Assembly: GCA_032719365.1 (NCBI GenBank)
Contig: CM064873.1
Location: 6,854,501 to 6,918,500, forward strand
DNA length: 64,000 nucleotides
Reading direction: 5' to 3'
DNA from: Prinsepia uniflora
Taxonomy: Eukaryota; Streptophyta; Magnoliopsida; Rosales; Rosaceae
Below, in pieces: positions 9,501 through 21,500 of the stretch; the first letter of the stretch is position 1, and the number at the start of each line of letters is the position of its first letter. A model generated the notes under the pieces. The model searched no databases and had not been told where the DNA came from. It saw only the letters and a list, made by a program, of their open reading frames with translations. Both the position numbers and the translations under genes were made by a program.

Positions 9501-10980
9501 GACTGTGGATGATCAGGGAGCCCTCCTAGCGAGTTTCCATGTGCGACCCGTTTTGATTGATCAGGTGATTGATGCTCAGTTTGAGGACCCTATTCTGGGC
9601 ATCATTCGGATTGAGGTCGAGGCGGGAGAAAGACAGGATTTTGGGATCCGTGAGGATGGAGCCTTGGTTAAGAATGGACGGTTATGTGTTCCTGAGGATG
9701 AAGTCTTGAAGAAGGTGATACTGGATGAGGCTCACTGTTCAGCTTATGCAATGCACCCTGGTGGGACCAAGATGTATCGTACACTTCGAGAGCATTACTG
9801 GTGGTCAGGGATGAAACGTGAAATTGCAGAGTATGTCAGTAGATGCTTGATTTGCCAACAGGTAAAAGCCGAGCGGCAGAGACCTTATGGAGCGATGCAA
9901 CCTTTGCCGATTCCCGAGTGGAAATGGGATCACCTGACTATGGATTTTGTGTTCAAGCTTCCGAGAACACCGAAGGGACACGATGGTGTATGGGTTGTTG
10001 TGGATCGCCTTACGAAGTCTGCTCATTTCTTGCCAGTACGGGAGAACTTCAGGTTGGAACAGTTTGCACAATTGTTTATTAATGAGATTATTCGATTGCA
10101 TGGGACTCCGGAGTCGATAGTATCTGATAGAGATCCGAGATTCACTTCTCGTTTTTGGCAGAGCTTACAGGAAGCTTTTGGGACTAAATTACACTTCAGT
10201 ACTGCTTTTCATCCTCAGACTGATGGGCAGTCTGAGCGGACTATTCAGATTCTCGAGGATATGATGCGAGCTTGTGTGCTTCAGTTTCAGGGTACTTGGG
10301 AATCACATCTGCCTTTGATGGAGTTCGCCTACAATAATAGTTTTCAGGAGAGCATTGGGATGGCTCCTTACGAGGCTTTGTATGGGCGACAGTGTCGGAC
10401 TCCACTGTGTTGGACTGAGGTTGGTGAGAGGAGGTTGACTACTTCTGAGCTGGTGGAGCTTACTCAGGAAAAAGTGGTACTGATTAGGGATCGATTGAAG
10501 GCAGCGCAGGACCGCCAAAAGAGCTACGCTGACCGTAGGATCAGGGATTTGGAGTTTGCTGTTGGAGACTGGGTTTTCCTGAAGCTATCTCCTTGGAAGG
10601 GAATTGTACGATTTGGCAGACGAGGGAAGTTGAGTCCTCGTTACATTGGACCGTATGAGATTTTGGAGCGGATTGGTCCTGTAGCTTATCGGTTGGCCTT
10701 ACCAGCAGATTTGGAAAAGGTACATAATGTCTTTCATGTTTCCATGCTTCGAAAATATATTCGAGATGATTCGCATGTTTTAGAAGCACAACCAGTGGAA
10801 CTGAGGGAAGACTTGAGTTTTGAAGAACAACCTGTTGCAATCCTGGATCGGAAGGATAAAGTGTTGCGAAGGAAGACGGTTCCCTTAGTGAAGGTATTGT
10901 GGCGAAATCATCAGGTCGAAGAAGCTACTTGGGAACCCGAGGCCTTGATGCGAGAACAGTACCCTTATTTATTTCACTAA
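6529..10980 (+). CDS. gag-pol: Gag-pol polyprotein of chromovirus retrotransposon
   Basis: A single 1,483-residue frame encodes capsid and all replication enzymes. I start at the ATG at 6,529; an in-frame TTG at 6,523 is not needed. Gag occupies roughly residues 40-190 with a CCHC zinc knuckle (C276, C279, H284, C289). The protease motif is DPGATHSF with D372; proline replaces the commoner serine or threonine. Reverse transcriptase spans about 570-750 with the FIDD catalytic motif (D708, D709). RNase H starts near D855. The integrase has an H-H-C-C zinc site (H1069, H1076, C1106, C1109) and a D,D-35-E triad (D1139, D1200, E1236). The C-terminal chromodomain, about 1,430-1,483, ends in the WEPE-containing segment typical of plant chromoviruses and may direct integration toward heterochromatin. 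No stop or frameshift is present. Confidence 0.97.
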   Translation: MPPRREPPPRPEDEAARGTESASIERAQRLGATTFSGGADPEEAHRWITRLERIFGVMHCPPEDRVLLATFLLDGAAYEWWYTLELSGWDAHTVTWETFRERFLDQYYPRSFRDAKEAEFLHLKQGNLTVAEYEQRFQMLSRFAPAFVATEAEKCRRFELGLRGEIRAIVTAGSFATFRELSDAAVRVEASLPARPQYSGSVRRREQSFPGASSQRPPKRGNFGGSLSAGGARYGRPGSFQGSGFRGARSQPTPQASGTSVASTGRHTGGPGRDTCFYCGERGHFRRECPLLAPEGGAGRGAAEPGRSTASVSGAAGPRGGGGATSSSRGRGRSSGPQARVFAMTQQEARSAPGVVTGTLTILGHTVFALIDPGATHSFVARSCSLVQEREVSTLDCALGVSTPTGEVLVVTQVLRECPVLVGQVELLADLLLLDLRDFDVILGMDWLTRHHASIECFDRRVTFRSLGLTETTFQGDQRALPTGVISALEASKLLRKGCQGYLAHVVDTRATPERAEDIPVVREFPDVFPEELPGLPPHRDLEFTIELLPGTQPISQTPYRMAPAELRELKAQLQELVDIGFIRPSMSPWGAPVLFVKKKDGGLRLCVDYRQLNKVTIRNKYPLPRIDDLFDQLKGAQYFSKIDLRSGYHQLQVKEEDIPKTAFRTRYGHYEFVVMPFGLTNAPAAFMDLMNRVFRPYLDRFVIVFIDDILVFSKSAKAHEKHLRIVLKTLREHQLYAKLSKCQFWLTSVGFLGHVISAEGIRVDPQKVEAVANWEQPKTVTEIRSFLGLAGYYRRFIEGFSILAAPLTRLTRKGVRFEWDENCEQSFQELKRRLTSAPVLALPDDSGEFEVYSDASLQGLGCVLMQHGKVIAYASRQLKPHEVNYPTHDLELAAVVHALKIWRHYLYGEKCRIFTDHKSLKYLFTQKELNLRQRRWLELLKDYDCTIEYHPGKANVVADALSRKSAGSLSHLRTVRLPLLVELRKLGVELTVDDQGALLASFHVRPVLIDQVIDAQFEDPILGIIRIEVEAGERQDFGIREDGALVKNGRLCVPEDEVLKKVILDEAHCSAYAMHPGGTKMYRTLREHYWWSGMKREIAEYVSRCLICQQVKAERQRPYGAMQPLPIPEWKWDHLTMDFVFKLPRTPKGHDGVWVVVDRLTKSAHFLPVRENFRLEQFAQLFINEIIRLHGTPESIVSDRDPRFTSRFWQSLQEAFGTKLHFSTAFHPQTDGQSERTIQILEDMMRACVLQFQGTWESHLPLMEFAYNNSFQESIGMAPYEALYGRQCRTPLCWTEVGERRLTTSELVELTQEKVVLIRDRLKAAQDRQKSYADRRIRDLEFAVGDWVFLKLSPWKGIVRFGRRGKLSPRYIGPYEILERIGPVAYRLALPADLEKVHNVFHVSMLRKYIRDDSHVLEAQPVELREDLSFEEQPVAILDRKDKVLRRKTVPLVKVLWRNHQVEEATWEPEALMREQYPYLFH

Positions 10981-11003
10981 ATTTCGGGGACGAAATTTTT
11001 TTT

Positions 11004-11015
11004 AGGGGGGTAGAT
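11004..11015 (+). other. Polypurine tract
   Basis: AGGGGGGTAGAT lies directly before the 3' LTR, after a run of T. This is the usual place and form of the plus-strand priming tract of plant gypsy elements. Confidence 0.85.
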
Positions 11016-13969
11016 TGTAACAACCCGTACCTACAGGAAGGGTACAAATGTAATTTCTGTGAAGTTTTGTAAAAAGGACGATTTTGCCCCTGTGAATAGT
11101 AAACGAAACGTTGACTTTTTGTAATATTGATTGGATGGGTGTTAGCCCTTGACCGTGACGTAGGTTAGGACGTCACGAGTCCGTAGACAGGCGGCAGGTT
11201 CGATTCGGACAATCGGAGGAGAAGTTATGATGTACGGAAGGTTGAGGGCGTTACCGTAATTTTGAGCTAAAATGGAAAATGTTGACTTTTTGGAGGATGT
11301 GTGATTTTCACGTAGACCGAGGACCGTTGGATAGGTCTCGACGTCCTGAGTTCAACGACAGGCGGCACGCTGTCATCGGACGTCGGACGGAAAAGATACG
11401 GGTCTGGAAAGTCTGAGGGCAAAATGGTAATTTTGTGCAGGAGGGGCATTTTGGTCATTTTTCCTCAGCCCAATCAGATAAGGGCAAGTGGCAGATATTT
11501 TGGGATGGCCAATTGCTGATGGACACGTGGGGGACCCTAGATGGTTCCAGGAGGAACTCAAGTGTGCACGGCCACACCTTGTACAAAAATCAAACCGTGT
11601 TTGGGTTTGAAACACAGAAAACAGAGAGGAGTTTGGGTGAGGCGGTGATCGATCTGGAGGCTAGGGAGAGTGAGGAGTGACTGGTGAGAGTGACAGAGAG
11701 ACGTGGGTGAGGTGCTGATCGTGTTTTGGGATTGGAATCGTGCACGGCGGCACGGTGGTGGTGCGGCGAACGTTTGAGGAAAACAGGGGAGACCGTGGAC
11801 GGTGGAGGCTGTTGTGTCGTGTGGTGAGGCAAACCAGGGCGGTAGGAGACTCAGGAGGTTGAGGGGAGTCCCACGAGCACGGTGGTGGGTGACGGTTCTC
11901 ACGGCGGCGCCGGAATCGAAAGGTAAGCCCGTTTACTCTGTTTTTCGTGGATTTTTCAAATGCAAAGTCGTGATGTTGGGCTTAGAGTCGAGGGATTAGG
12001 AGGTCAGGGTGTTGTTCAGGGAGGTCTTAGGCGTCGTCTGTGGTGGTTGCCGTGACGGGAGGTTCACGGTGGCTGGTGGTTCGACGGCGAGTATTCAATA
12101 CTCTGTTTTAGCCGTGAGTTTCAAACGTGAAGTCGTGGACTTCGGGGATGAATCGATGGGTTCTGTGAGTTGGGCAGGACTAAGTAGGGTCCTAGGGTGG
12201 TGCTGGTATCACCACCGTGAAGGGGGAAGCTGTGGACGGCCGGGAAGGAAAACAGAGCCCACGGGCAAGTCTTTTCGAGGTTGAAGACGAAGGGTTCTAG
12301 GCCGTGATTCCTGGATTTTAGGATTGGGTTTGATTACAGGGGACTGGACGAAGCTAGGGGTATTGAAATGGAGAAGAATGGTGGGTGAACGGCGGAGAAC
12401 CGGTCACGCCGGTTCAACACAGTTGAACCGGTTGACTCGAGGTTGAAGGTGGACTGTAGCAGGCGCGTGAGGCCCACGCGCAGCCACTTTGGGCGGCGCG
12501 TGGGGGCGCGTGGGGAGGAATCCGGTTAAGCGTCCAACATGAGTTTAACTCTAAATGTCCTAAGGAATCCAATGGTACAGTTTTCGGAATAATCGGACGG
12601 TATTACGGAATGGTTCGGGAATCCGTACGGTTTAGGATTTATGATTAAAATATTATTAAATTCCCGAAAAATTGGGGAAAATAGGGAAGGTATCCTTGAT
12701 GTTATTGTGACCCTATTTGGTATCTATTGACAGGACGGGAGACACCGGAGACAGTTGAGGAGCGCGAGTGACGAGTCGTAAACTGTGAGTGGACTCTTTC
12801 TTACTTCCGAGCATGCCAACTGTTTTAATTACTGTTTTATGATTCTATGTGTGTTTTTATGTTTTAAATGATGGTTATACATGATTGAGATGTTTGCACG
12901 TTTTTCGAGATATTTTTGGGGTTTTGCACGTTTTTCGAGAAAAAGCCGATTTTCAGATTTTGATGCCATATTTGAGAAATTCACCCTATAACTGTTTTCT
13001 GATGATGGTAAATGGGTTAGGAAACATGGTTAAGGATTTCCTATGGTTTTTAGTATGGAAATGGATTTTCCGGATTTGGGTTCGGAATGTCGGTTCTGAA
13101 CGCCGGAAGGGCTTCAAACCGGGGATTTCGAATTCGGATTTGGTGATGGATTTGGAATTGGTTTTACACTGGATATGGATTGGATTTGCTGGATCTGGAT
13201 ATGGGTTTAAAGACCCGGATTGATATTGATGGGGGACGGGCCCGGATTGAGTTTAAAGACTCGGGAGTTTAAAGACTCGGATACTATGATATTACCCCCA
13301 TAGGCCTATTGAGTTTAAAGACTCGGGAGTTTAAAGACTCGGATACTATGATATTACCCCCATAGGCCTATTGAGTTTAAAGACTCGGGAGTTTAAAGAC
13401 TCGGATTGATATGTGAGGCCTGGTTGAGTTTAAAGACTCGGATAGGTCCAGCAGGTTTGATCGGGTTATACTCTGGTTTCTTATGATGTTTTATAGTGTA
13501 TCTGTTCTTATGGTATTTATAGTGTCTCTGTTTCTTATGTTTTTCATATTATGATTTTCTAATACTTCATTGGCATGCCTGGTTTTAAACCGGAGGGAAC
13601 AAATGATTTTATTTTCCTTACGTTGATTTGTCGGTAAACGGTTTTAAAACTTTTATTCTTTTTGGTCCACTCACACCTTTGGTTTTAATTTCCCTCCAGG
13701 TCGTGGTGATAGCGCTGGGGTGAACGTTGAGGCAGATACCGAGGCATAGGACTTCCGACGTTCTTCCGTTGCGGACTTAGACTTGTAGGACTTTTGGTGC
13801 TCATTTTGTAGAACTATGCTCTGACTTACGGTTGTATATATTTACTCCTTCGTCTGATGGTTATGCTTATAGTTGTATTAAGTTTCTTTGTGGTCTTGTA
13901 AGTGTGATTGTCAGACGGGAGCAGGGTTCATCCCGAGTATCGAGGTGATATTTGGGACGGGTCCTGACA
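11016..13969 (+). repeat. 3' LTR (2,954 bp)
   Basis: Same length as the 5' LTR at a constant offset of 7,528 bp, with six base differences and no indels. All internal boxes are repeated: the paired TGACG box at 11,155-11,176, the CGCG box at 12,459-12,518 and the palindrome array at 13,203-13,439. It is followed by the second GGTTT at 13,970-13,974, after which the resident older LTR resumes. Confidence 0.97.
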
Positions 13970-15531
13970 GGTTTGGGAGTCCCAGTGACAGTGATGAGCC
14001 CGGGAAGGCTTATGGCGCGCATATCGAGGCGGCAGCTCGGACGGTCTGTGAGTAGACTTTATTTTATGAATCGATGCATGCATAAATGTTTTATATGTGT
14101 TTATAAACATTTTTTGTGATGCCATGAGTGCATTTGTTTATGGTAGTTAGTATTTATGTATTTGTATGTATTTCGAGGTTTTCAGTTTTATACCTTGCCT
14201 ATACGTGTTGTGCTTGCAGCGACGGTTTAAGTAAATGGTTTTGGATTTAGAAATGTGAAACCGGGCATGAGACCCATTTGGTTTTGTCTCGGGAATATGA
14301 CCCTATTGATGACCTACGAGTCTGAGGTGTGATCGCGACAAGTACTGTGTGCACGGTGACGGATGATACGACGCTCACCTCTGGACTGGGGATGTGTTCC
14401 TTCCGGAGAGGACACGATGCACGTCCCATTGTCGAGCAGCCACTAGAGGCTCGACTTCAGAGTGCTGACGGTATAGGAGATCGATCGGTGATGTGTGCAC
14501 CATGATCTAGAGGTGGTCGCGGCGGTTGATATGTTCACGGTGACATACCGGGATTGAGAGAGATCCTGGACTGATGGTTGCACGCATTACTATGATTGGA
14601 ATCGTGACTGACCCTGAGGTATCGGGCTCGATGCCCAGTTGATTTTGAGTTCGGGCTTGAGGCCTAGTTAAATTGTGAAATCGGGCTAGATGCCCAGTTG
14701 ATCTGTGGTATCTGGCGTGAGTCCCAATTGTAGCTTTTCACGCTTATATGTATGTACCCTCCTTTATGAGCGGATTGGTCTCCTCCAGACGTCGATGATC
14801 CTGGAAAGTCACGATCCACTACCTGGAATGAGTGACTCCAAGAGGGAGCACATTCCAGGAGTGAGAGATAGGTTATAGTCATGGACTGGGTCCGGGGACA
14901 GTCCTCCAGACGTAGGAGATTCTGGATTTTGGATAGAGCCTCCCAGACGTCGTAGATCCTAGGGGTAGACTCAGAGTGAGACCCCGAGTAGTATGCATAC
15001 TTAGATATATCGTGACAGGTTATTGATTTGGGCACATGAGATGCCGAGGATGGGTTATATATGTATGCAGTTTTACAAAGAACAGTTTTGGGCTGAGACC
15101 CACGTGTATTGGATTTGGGCTGAGACCCTGAGTTTCATGATTTGAAAGGAGACTCGTTCTGGGTTTCCTTATTTTGGATTTTGGGTCAAGACCCCAATGA
15201 ATGTTTCAAGAAATGGTTTTTTGAGTGCATACATGCTTTTTAGTGAAGGGCATAAACATCTTTTTATGGAATTGTTTTATTAAAATTCTTTGTTTCGTCC
15301 ACTCAAAGCTTTGATGTTTTTAATGCTCTTCAGGTTAATCACGGATGCGGGCTGTAGCAGAGACCGAGACATCACACTCCTCCTTCGGATCCTGGCGCAC
15401 TCTAGAAGCCCCAATGGGGCTGAGGTTGGCATTATCCCTGGTCTGACCCTTCGTGTCAGACGGGAGTAGGCACGTCCCACGTTAATCCCGGGGAATTTGG
15501 GACGAGTCCTGACAGTACGCCCAGTATGTCG

Positions 15532-18446
15532 TGTAACGACCCGTCCCGAGAGCCGGGATTAATAAAGTGATTAGTAACGGATTAGGGAGCTTAATCGGTG
15601 TTTAAATGGGTTGTTAGCGTAGAATGACGATTTTGCCCCTAGTTTGGGCAAAATGTTGACCTTGAGTTTGGGCGGTCAATTGGATATTGACCGATGACTG
15701 TGACGTAATTCGGAACGTCACGAGTCTGTAGATAGGTGGCACGCCCGATTCCGACATCCAAGGAGGAAGTTATGATGTTCGGAAGGTTGAGGGCGTTACC
15801 GTAATTTTGGTTAAATAGGGGGAAAAGTTGACTTTTTGCTAGACTTGTCAGTTTCATGTAGACCGAGGACCGTTAGGTAGATCTCGTCGTCCTGAGTTCA
15901 ACGACAGGCTGCATGCCTTCATTGGACGTTGGACGGACGAGATACGGGTCTAGAACGGAGAAGGGTAGAATCGTAATTTGGACTTTAGGGGCATTTTGGT
16001 CTTTCCGTGTCTTAGGAATTGGGCCAATCAGATAAGGCCAAGTGTACAGTGGAGATGGGGATATTTTGGTTTGGGACTACAGGGCTGTGACACGGGGGGT
16101 TTGGCTAAAGGGTTCTAGGATGTTGCACGGTGCAAAATTAAACGGGTAGTCGTGCTTGTGTGTGTAGCCGTGTTCGACGAAGAGAGAAACAGAGACTGAT
16201 ATTGGGAGAAATTGGTCGAGTGGCCGTGTGTGTTTGTGTGATCTGGTGACTGAGTAAGTGACTAGAGTTGAGTGAGAAGCTAGTGAGTGAGTGAGAGTGG
16301 AAATCGTGCAAGGAAAACTGGTGTGAGAGGAGGGGTGAATTCTCAGGAAAACAGAGAAGGTGTTCGGTGGTGGTGCAGCCGTGTTTGGTCAATCGAGGCT
16401 GGTGGTGGTGTCCAGAGAACGAAGGAGACTTAGAGGAGTTGTGTTGCCACGGTGGAGCTCACGGCGGCGGCTTGAGCACAGGTAATTTCTGGTTTTCCTT
16501 TTGATGCTCTGTTTTTCCTTTTTGCTTTAAACGGTTAGTCGTGAAGCTAGGGGCTGAGTCGAGGTGTCTGGTAGGTCCTAATCGACTCCTTAGGTCCTTA
16601 GGAACCTTTTGGTGTCGAAGTCGTGAAGGGAAAGTGTGTGGGTGGTCGGATTGAAAAACAGGGGTACAGGTGGTTTTTGTTTCGAGCTTGGGACGTTGAG
16701 ATGTAGGCTGTGTTGGAGTGTTTCGAGTAGAAGATTGGATTGCTTAGAACAAGACGAAGCTACTGGGCTTGATAGGGAGGAAAATGGTGGACGGACGGCG
16801 GAGAACCAGCTACGCCGGTCTGGAACAGTACACGGGTTCGAAGGTTGAAGATGAACAGTGACTGTGCAGGCGCGTGAGGCCCATGCGCAGCCACTTTGGA
16901 CGGCACGTGGGGGCGCGGTGCGGTGGTTTCTGGGGAAACGTTCAACTAGGTTTTTGGTCTAGACGTTGTAACGAGTTTTTTGGGATAGGTTTCGGGTTAA
17001 TCGGACGTCGAATTGAGTTAGTTCCGCGGGATCGAAGTTCTAGGGTTTCGTTTTACGTATGTTCGAATTCAGGGAATTTGGGGAAAATTAGGAGAACCTT
17101 CGTTAACGTGTTATTGACGTAGTTTGGTGACTGTTGACAGGATCGGGAATCCCCGAGGAGGTCGAGGAACGTGCAGGACGTTCGGGACGCGAGTGACGTG
17201 CCCGGTAACTGTGAGTGGTCCCCTTCCTTATACTTAAGCATGCATAACTGCTTTTCTATAATTATTTTATGGTTTTACATGTGGTTTTATGATTATTGAA
17301 TATGCTATGTTGGTTTTTCATATTTGCACGTTTTTCGAGAATGTTCGATTTTCAGCACGTTTTACGAGGAAAGTTTAAATTCTGATTTCGATGCCATGAT
17401 TTTGGGATTTCAAATGATAAAGGGTTTTCATTGATTATAAAGGGATTTTGGAACATGATTTCGATGAATAAGGTTTTCGGTTTTAGAATCGGATTTCGGA
17501 AAGCGGAAGTTGGTTTTAAAGTTGAAAAAGGGATTCCGGATTTGGGTTCGGAATGACAGTTCTGGATGCCGGAATGGCGTCAGACCAGTGATTTCGGATT
17601 CGGGTTTGGACGTGGATTTAGAAATGGTTTCAAATGGTTTTGGATTGGATTTGCTGGATCTGATTATTGGGTTTAAAGACTCGGATATTGTGATTGACGG
17701 GGGACGGGCCCGGATTGGGTTTAAAGGCCCAGATTAGGTTTAAAGATCTGGATTGAGTTTAAAGACTCGGATATATTGATATTTCCCCCGTAGTCCTGTT
17801 GAGTTTAAAGACTCGAAGTTTAAAGACTCGGATATTATGAGGCCTGGATTGAGTTTAAAGACTCGGATAGATCCAACAGGTCGGATAATGAATGCTTGGT
17901 ATGATGTTTTATGATACGGTTTTTATGATGCTTATGATGTGATTTCTATAACTGTTTTTATTCTGATTCTGAAACTGGTTTTATGACGATCCTTATGTGA
18001 TTTATAATTGTTTCCAACTAATGGGTTATGCATGTATGTTTTCAAAACGGAGGGCTAAAACCCTGGTTTGGTTATAAAACGGTTTTTGAAACTATTATTT
18101 TTATTTATGGTCCACTCACACCTTTTGGTTTTAATTGCCCTCCAGGTCGTGGAGCTAGCGCGGGGGTGTCGACGTCGAGGCAGCGTCAGAGGCATAGAGT
18201 ACTCGAGAGTGACCCCGGAGTGGTTTAAATTTTTTGTTGTGCGTACACTTTGTGTATAGACTTGTTTCACTTTGTTTGTGGTACTATGCTCTGTATAACT
18301 GTAACTCTGGGATGTTTTGAATTCTCATGCGTCTGACAATGTATTTGTGGTTTTCGTGTGAGTGTTTCGGTCTTTCGGTTTTGGGGTTGTTAGACGGGAG
18401 CAGGGTTTAGTCCCTAATCCTGGGGGATTAGGGGTGGGCCCTAACA
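15532..18446 (+). mobile_element. Solo LTR, target duplication TGTCG
   Basis: It starts TGTAACGACCCGTCCCG, ends GTGGGCCCTAACA and is 2,915 bp long. TGTCG is present at 15,527-15,531 and 18,447-18,451. Features in order: paired TGACG box at 15,700-15,721, possible donor at 16,482, CGCG box near 16,866, acceptor GACAG ending at 17,140, GTGAGTGG at 17,211, GTCCACTCAC at 18,110-18,119, and acceptor CCCTCCAG ending at 18,145. Short open frames inside carry no recognisable domain. Confidence 0.93.
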
Positions 18447-18544
18447 TGTCGAGAACCTCTTCCTCACATCCTGACTTCTGGGTTTTCTCATCGGCTAAAA
18501 TTCCCCAATCGGGGATAAAAACAGAGGAGATGAACGAGTCTTAA

Positions 18545-21500
18545 TGTAACGACCCATCCCGGAATTCGGGATTAGATTACTAACTAATCATGATTAGCGG
18601 GGTTAATCAGTGATTAGTTGGGCGAATTCGGACGAACGGTGCAAAATGACCGTTTTGCCCCTAGTCGTGGGGTAAAACGTTGACTTTTTATTCGGGCAGT
18701 CAAATGTACTTTGACCAACGACCGTGACGTAGTTTGGGACGTCACGAGTTCATAGACAGGTGGCACGTTCGATTCCGACATCCGTGGTGAAAGTTATGAC
18801 GTTCGGAAGCCCAGGGGCATTTCCGTAATTTGAACGAAATGGGGGGAAATGTTGACTTTTCGATCGGGAGGTCCGATGACCGAGGACCGGGGACCGTTAG
18901 GACGGTCTCGATGCCCTGAGTCCGTAGGCAGGCGGCACGCATCGATCGGAGTTCGAATGACCAAGTTACGGGTCTAGCGTACATGAGGGTATTTTGGTAA
19001 ATTGTCATTTGAGGGTAAAATGGTAATTTGGCTGCTGTTTGTGCGACAGCCGCGTATTGTGCTTGGCACTTCTCAGAAAACAGAGCATGGGTGAAATTGT
19101 TTATGGAACACAATTCTTGGGCTTAGTGCTAGTACTTGTTTATGCAGATTAAGGTGTCTTGGGCAGATAATGGGTATGTATTACAGGGTTGGTAATTGGG
19201 GACAGTGTGGGTGTTGTCTGGAGGACAGAGCACCGTCTGTTGAATTGGTTTGTTTAACTGGGTGAGAGAACAGAGGCCGGTTGTGAGCGTGCACGGTTTT
19301 GAGGTTGTTTACACCATTGAGTGAGGAGCAGAGTCAGAAGCATGGCACGGGAGTGTCGGTGTGAGTGGGGTGGAACTGGGACTGAGTACTGGTGTGTGCC
19401 ATTAGAAGTGGGAGGAGCAGAGTACTGAGAAGGATTCAAACCATTGTGTGGATTAATCAGAGCACGGGCTACCTTGAGTTTGGGTTTGGGGTAGCTGAAT
19501 CAACTGGTGGGAATGGCGGTGAAGAACAGAGGGACACTGGGGAGTTTGAGAGTTAGGGAGGCAGAAACCTGGAAAAATTTGAAAATGAAGGGAAAATACC
19601 AAATTTGATCTGTGAGCCTTGGGGGTCCAAACTGATTATCAGTGCAGCTTCCTGGGCTGGTGTCGACTGCGACCACGCAAAAATCGAATGGGAGTGGTCG
19701 TGTTTTGACCCCAGACCGGAGTTCAGTTCTGGGAACGGGTCGTGGTGGAGTCCTGGTGGTGGGAGGCTTGAGACCTTGAAATTGAGCTCAGGAACATGTT
19801 CTTATGGATCCTGCGATGCTACTGAGTGAGGCAACTGAAGAAAACGATGAGTATTAGTGCACTTCCAGTGATGAACTGTGGTCGGTTCTTCGCCGGAAAA
19901 TCGAGCTTGAGTTGTGGTGTTGGAGGAGTCTAGAGGAGCAATTGGCAGGAGAAACAAGTTCATACGAACACTACGACGCTTCTAAGTGGGTCAATTTCAA
20001 GTAAACAATCGAAGTTGGTCGAGTTTGACAACTGAACAATACCCACCCGTTCTTCGAAGTTCGACTTCTAATCGTCTGGATTCAGGTAAGATGTCACAGA
20101 TTGGAGGTCACAGAACCCAAATTAGATGCTTGGCAATTCTATTGAACGTTTGAATTGATGCATTTAGGTTGGAATTGACGGATTCGCAGCCGGGTCGCGC
20201 CGCGGGCCAACCGGACCCATTTACAGACAGTCGGGTTGGAACGACGACTGTAGCTGGCACTGTAGCTGGCGCGTGGGTGTCACGCGCAGCCGCTTGCAGC
20301 AGCGCGTGACGGCGCGTGAGGCCGATTTTCGAGGTAGGTCCAACATGACTTTTGTCCTACACATTGTAACGAACATTTTAACGTTAATTTCGAATTTATC
20401 GGACACCGTTTCGATGTTGTTTCGAGGGTCCAAAGATTTCTATTACGTTTTTAATTAATGATTAATTCCCAAAAAAATTATGGGAAATTAGTATGTGGTT
20501 AATTGAGACCTTAATGACCCTGGAATGTAATTTCGGGCAGGATTCGGGTTTTCTGGAAAATGCCGGAAGTTACGAAACCGCGGGCGGCGCGAAACCGAGC
20601 CTTAATAACGGTGTGTGAGTGGACGTTGCTTTCAAAATTTAATGCATGCATAAATATTTCCATGATTTTTATGATTATGATTATAAATTGTGGTTGATTT
20701 CGATTCCCTTATTTATACGTATTTTTGCTATACATACGAAATTACACGTATTTCGAGACTATGGTTACTCTTATGCTTGATAATGGTTTAACGTATGGTT
20801 TTATATGAATTGCGTGTGTCATGGTTTTAATAATGTTCTGAATATAAATGTGAGTATGATTTACGATTTTGACACGGTTTTGAGAATGTTCCGGATTTGC
20901 ACGTTTTACGAGGTTTTGAGTATGTTTTGATTGGATCGTGATTTTGGTGATTATGGTTGTGGTTTTTATGTGTTGAAAATGGATTTTGGAAAAGATGATT
21001 TCTGGTTGGGTGCTTGGGGCATAAAAGTAACTTGGATTAACGAGTTTTCAGTTTCGGAAATTTAAAGTGGATTCTTGGTTTGGGTTCGGGATGATGTTTC
21101 CGGATGCCGGCTTACGGAATCATTATTGCGAATTCGAATTCGGGAATGAAAAAGGATTTAATAAAGTAATTTGGTCTGTTTTTTCATGCCCCGTGTTTCA
21201 TGATGATTTGATTATGTTTGTAAAGTATGATTTGGGGGAAATGAATGTGGAATTTCGGACCATGGGTCCTATTGTGAAAAATGTGATTTTGGGATGGATC
21301 CCACGTTGTCGTGATTGATAAACCGTTTTGGGGTTTAAAGACCCGTTGTTGTGTTTGAACTGTTTTGGGTTTAAAAACCCAGTGCTATTGCTGGAGCACG
21401 TTTTGAGTTTAAAGACTCGGTTAATTGATGACGGGGGAGGGCCCTTAATGAGTTTAAAGACTCGTGAGTTTAAAGACTCGGTTATTGTGATACCCCCGAG

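Larger units (their letters stand above)
3488..13969 (+). mobile_element. Complete Ty3/gypsy chromovirus (Tekay/Del-like) retrotransposon
   Basis: The 10,482-bp element has LTRs at 3,488-6,441 and 11,016-13,969, a primer binding site just inside the left LTR, one gag-pol frame, a purine tract before the right LTR, and the 5-bp duplication GGTTT at 3,483-3,487 and 13,970-13,974. The order protease, RT, RNase H, integrase and C-terminal chromodomain, together with the very long LTRs, fits the Tekay/Del chromovirus clade of plants. I count six differences between the LTRs (3571/11099, 3625/11153, 4521/12049, 5389/12917, 6261/13789, 6273/13801) and no indels, so insertion was recent. All coding domains are intact, so it may be autonomous. 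Confidence 0.97.
2232..15514 (+). mobile_element. Solo LTR (older), interrupted by an intact element
   Basis: It starts TGTGACGACCCGTCCC and ends CGAGTCCTGACA. The perfect target duplication GTACG lies at 2,227-2,231 and 15,515-15,519. The resident LTR is 2,232-3,487 plus 13,975-15,514, about 2.8 kb once the nested element and its target duplication are removed. No internal domain of its own is present, so it is a solo LTR. It carries the CGCG box near 3,207-3,260 and the box GTGAGTAGAC at 14,048-14,057. The partner box GTCCACTCAA is at 15,297-15,306 and the hairpin units lie near 14,622-14,730. Confidence 0.9.
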
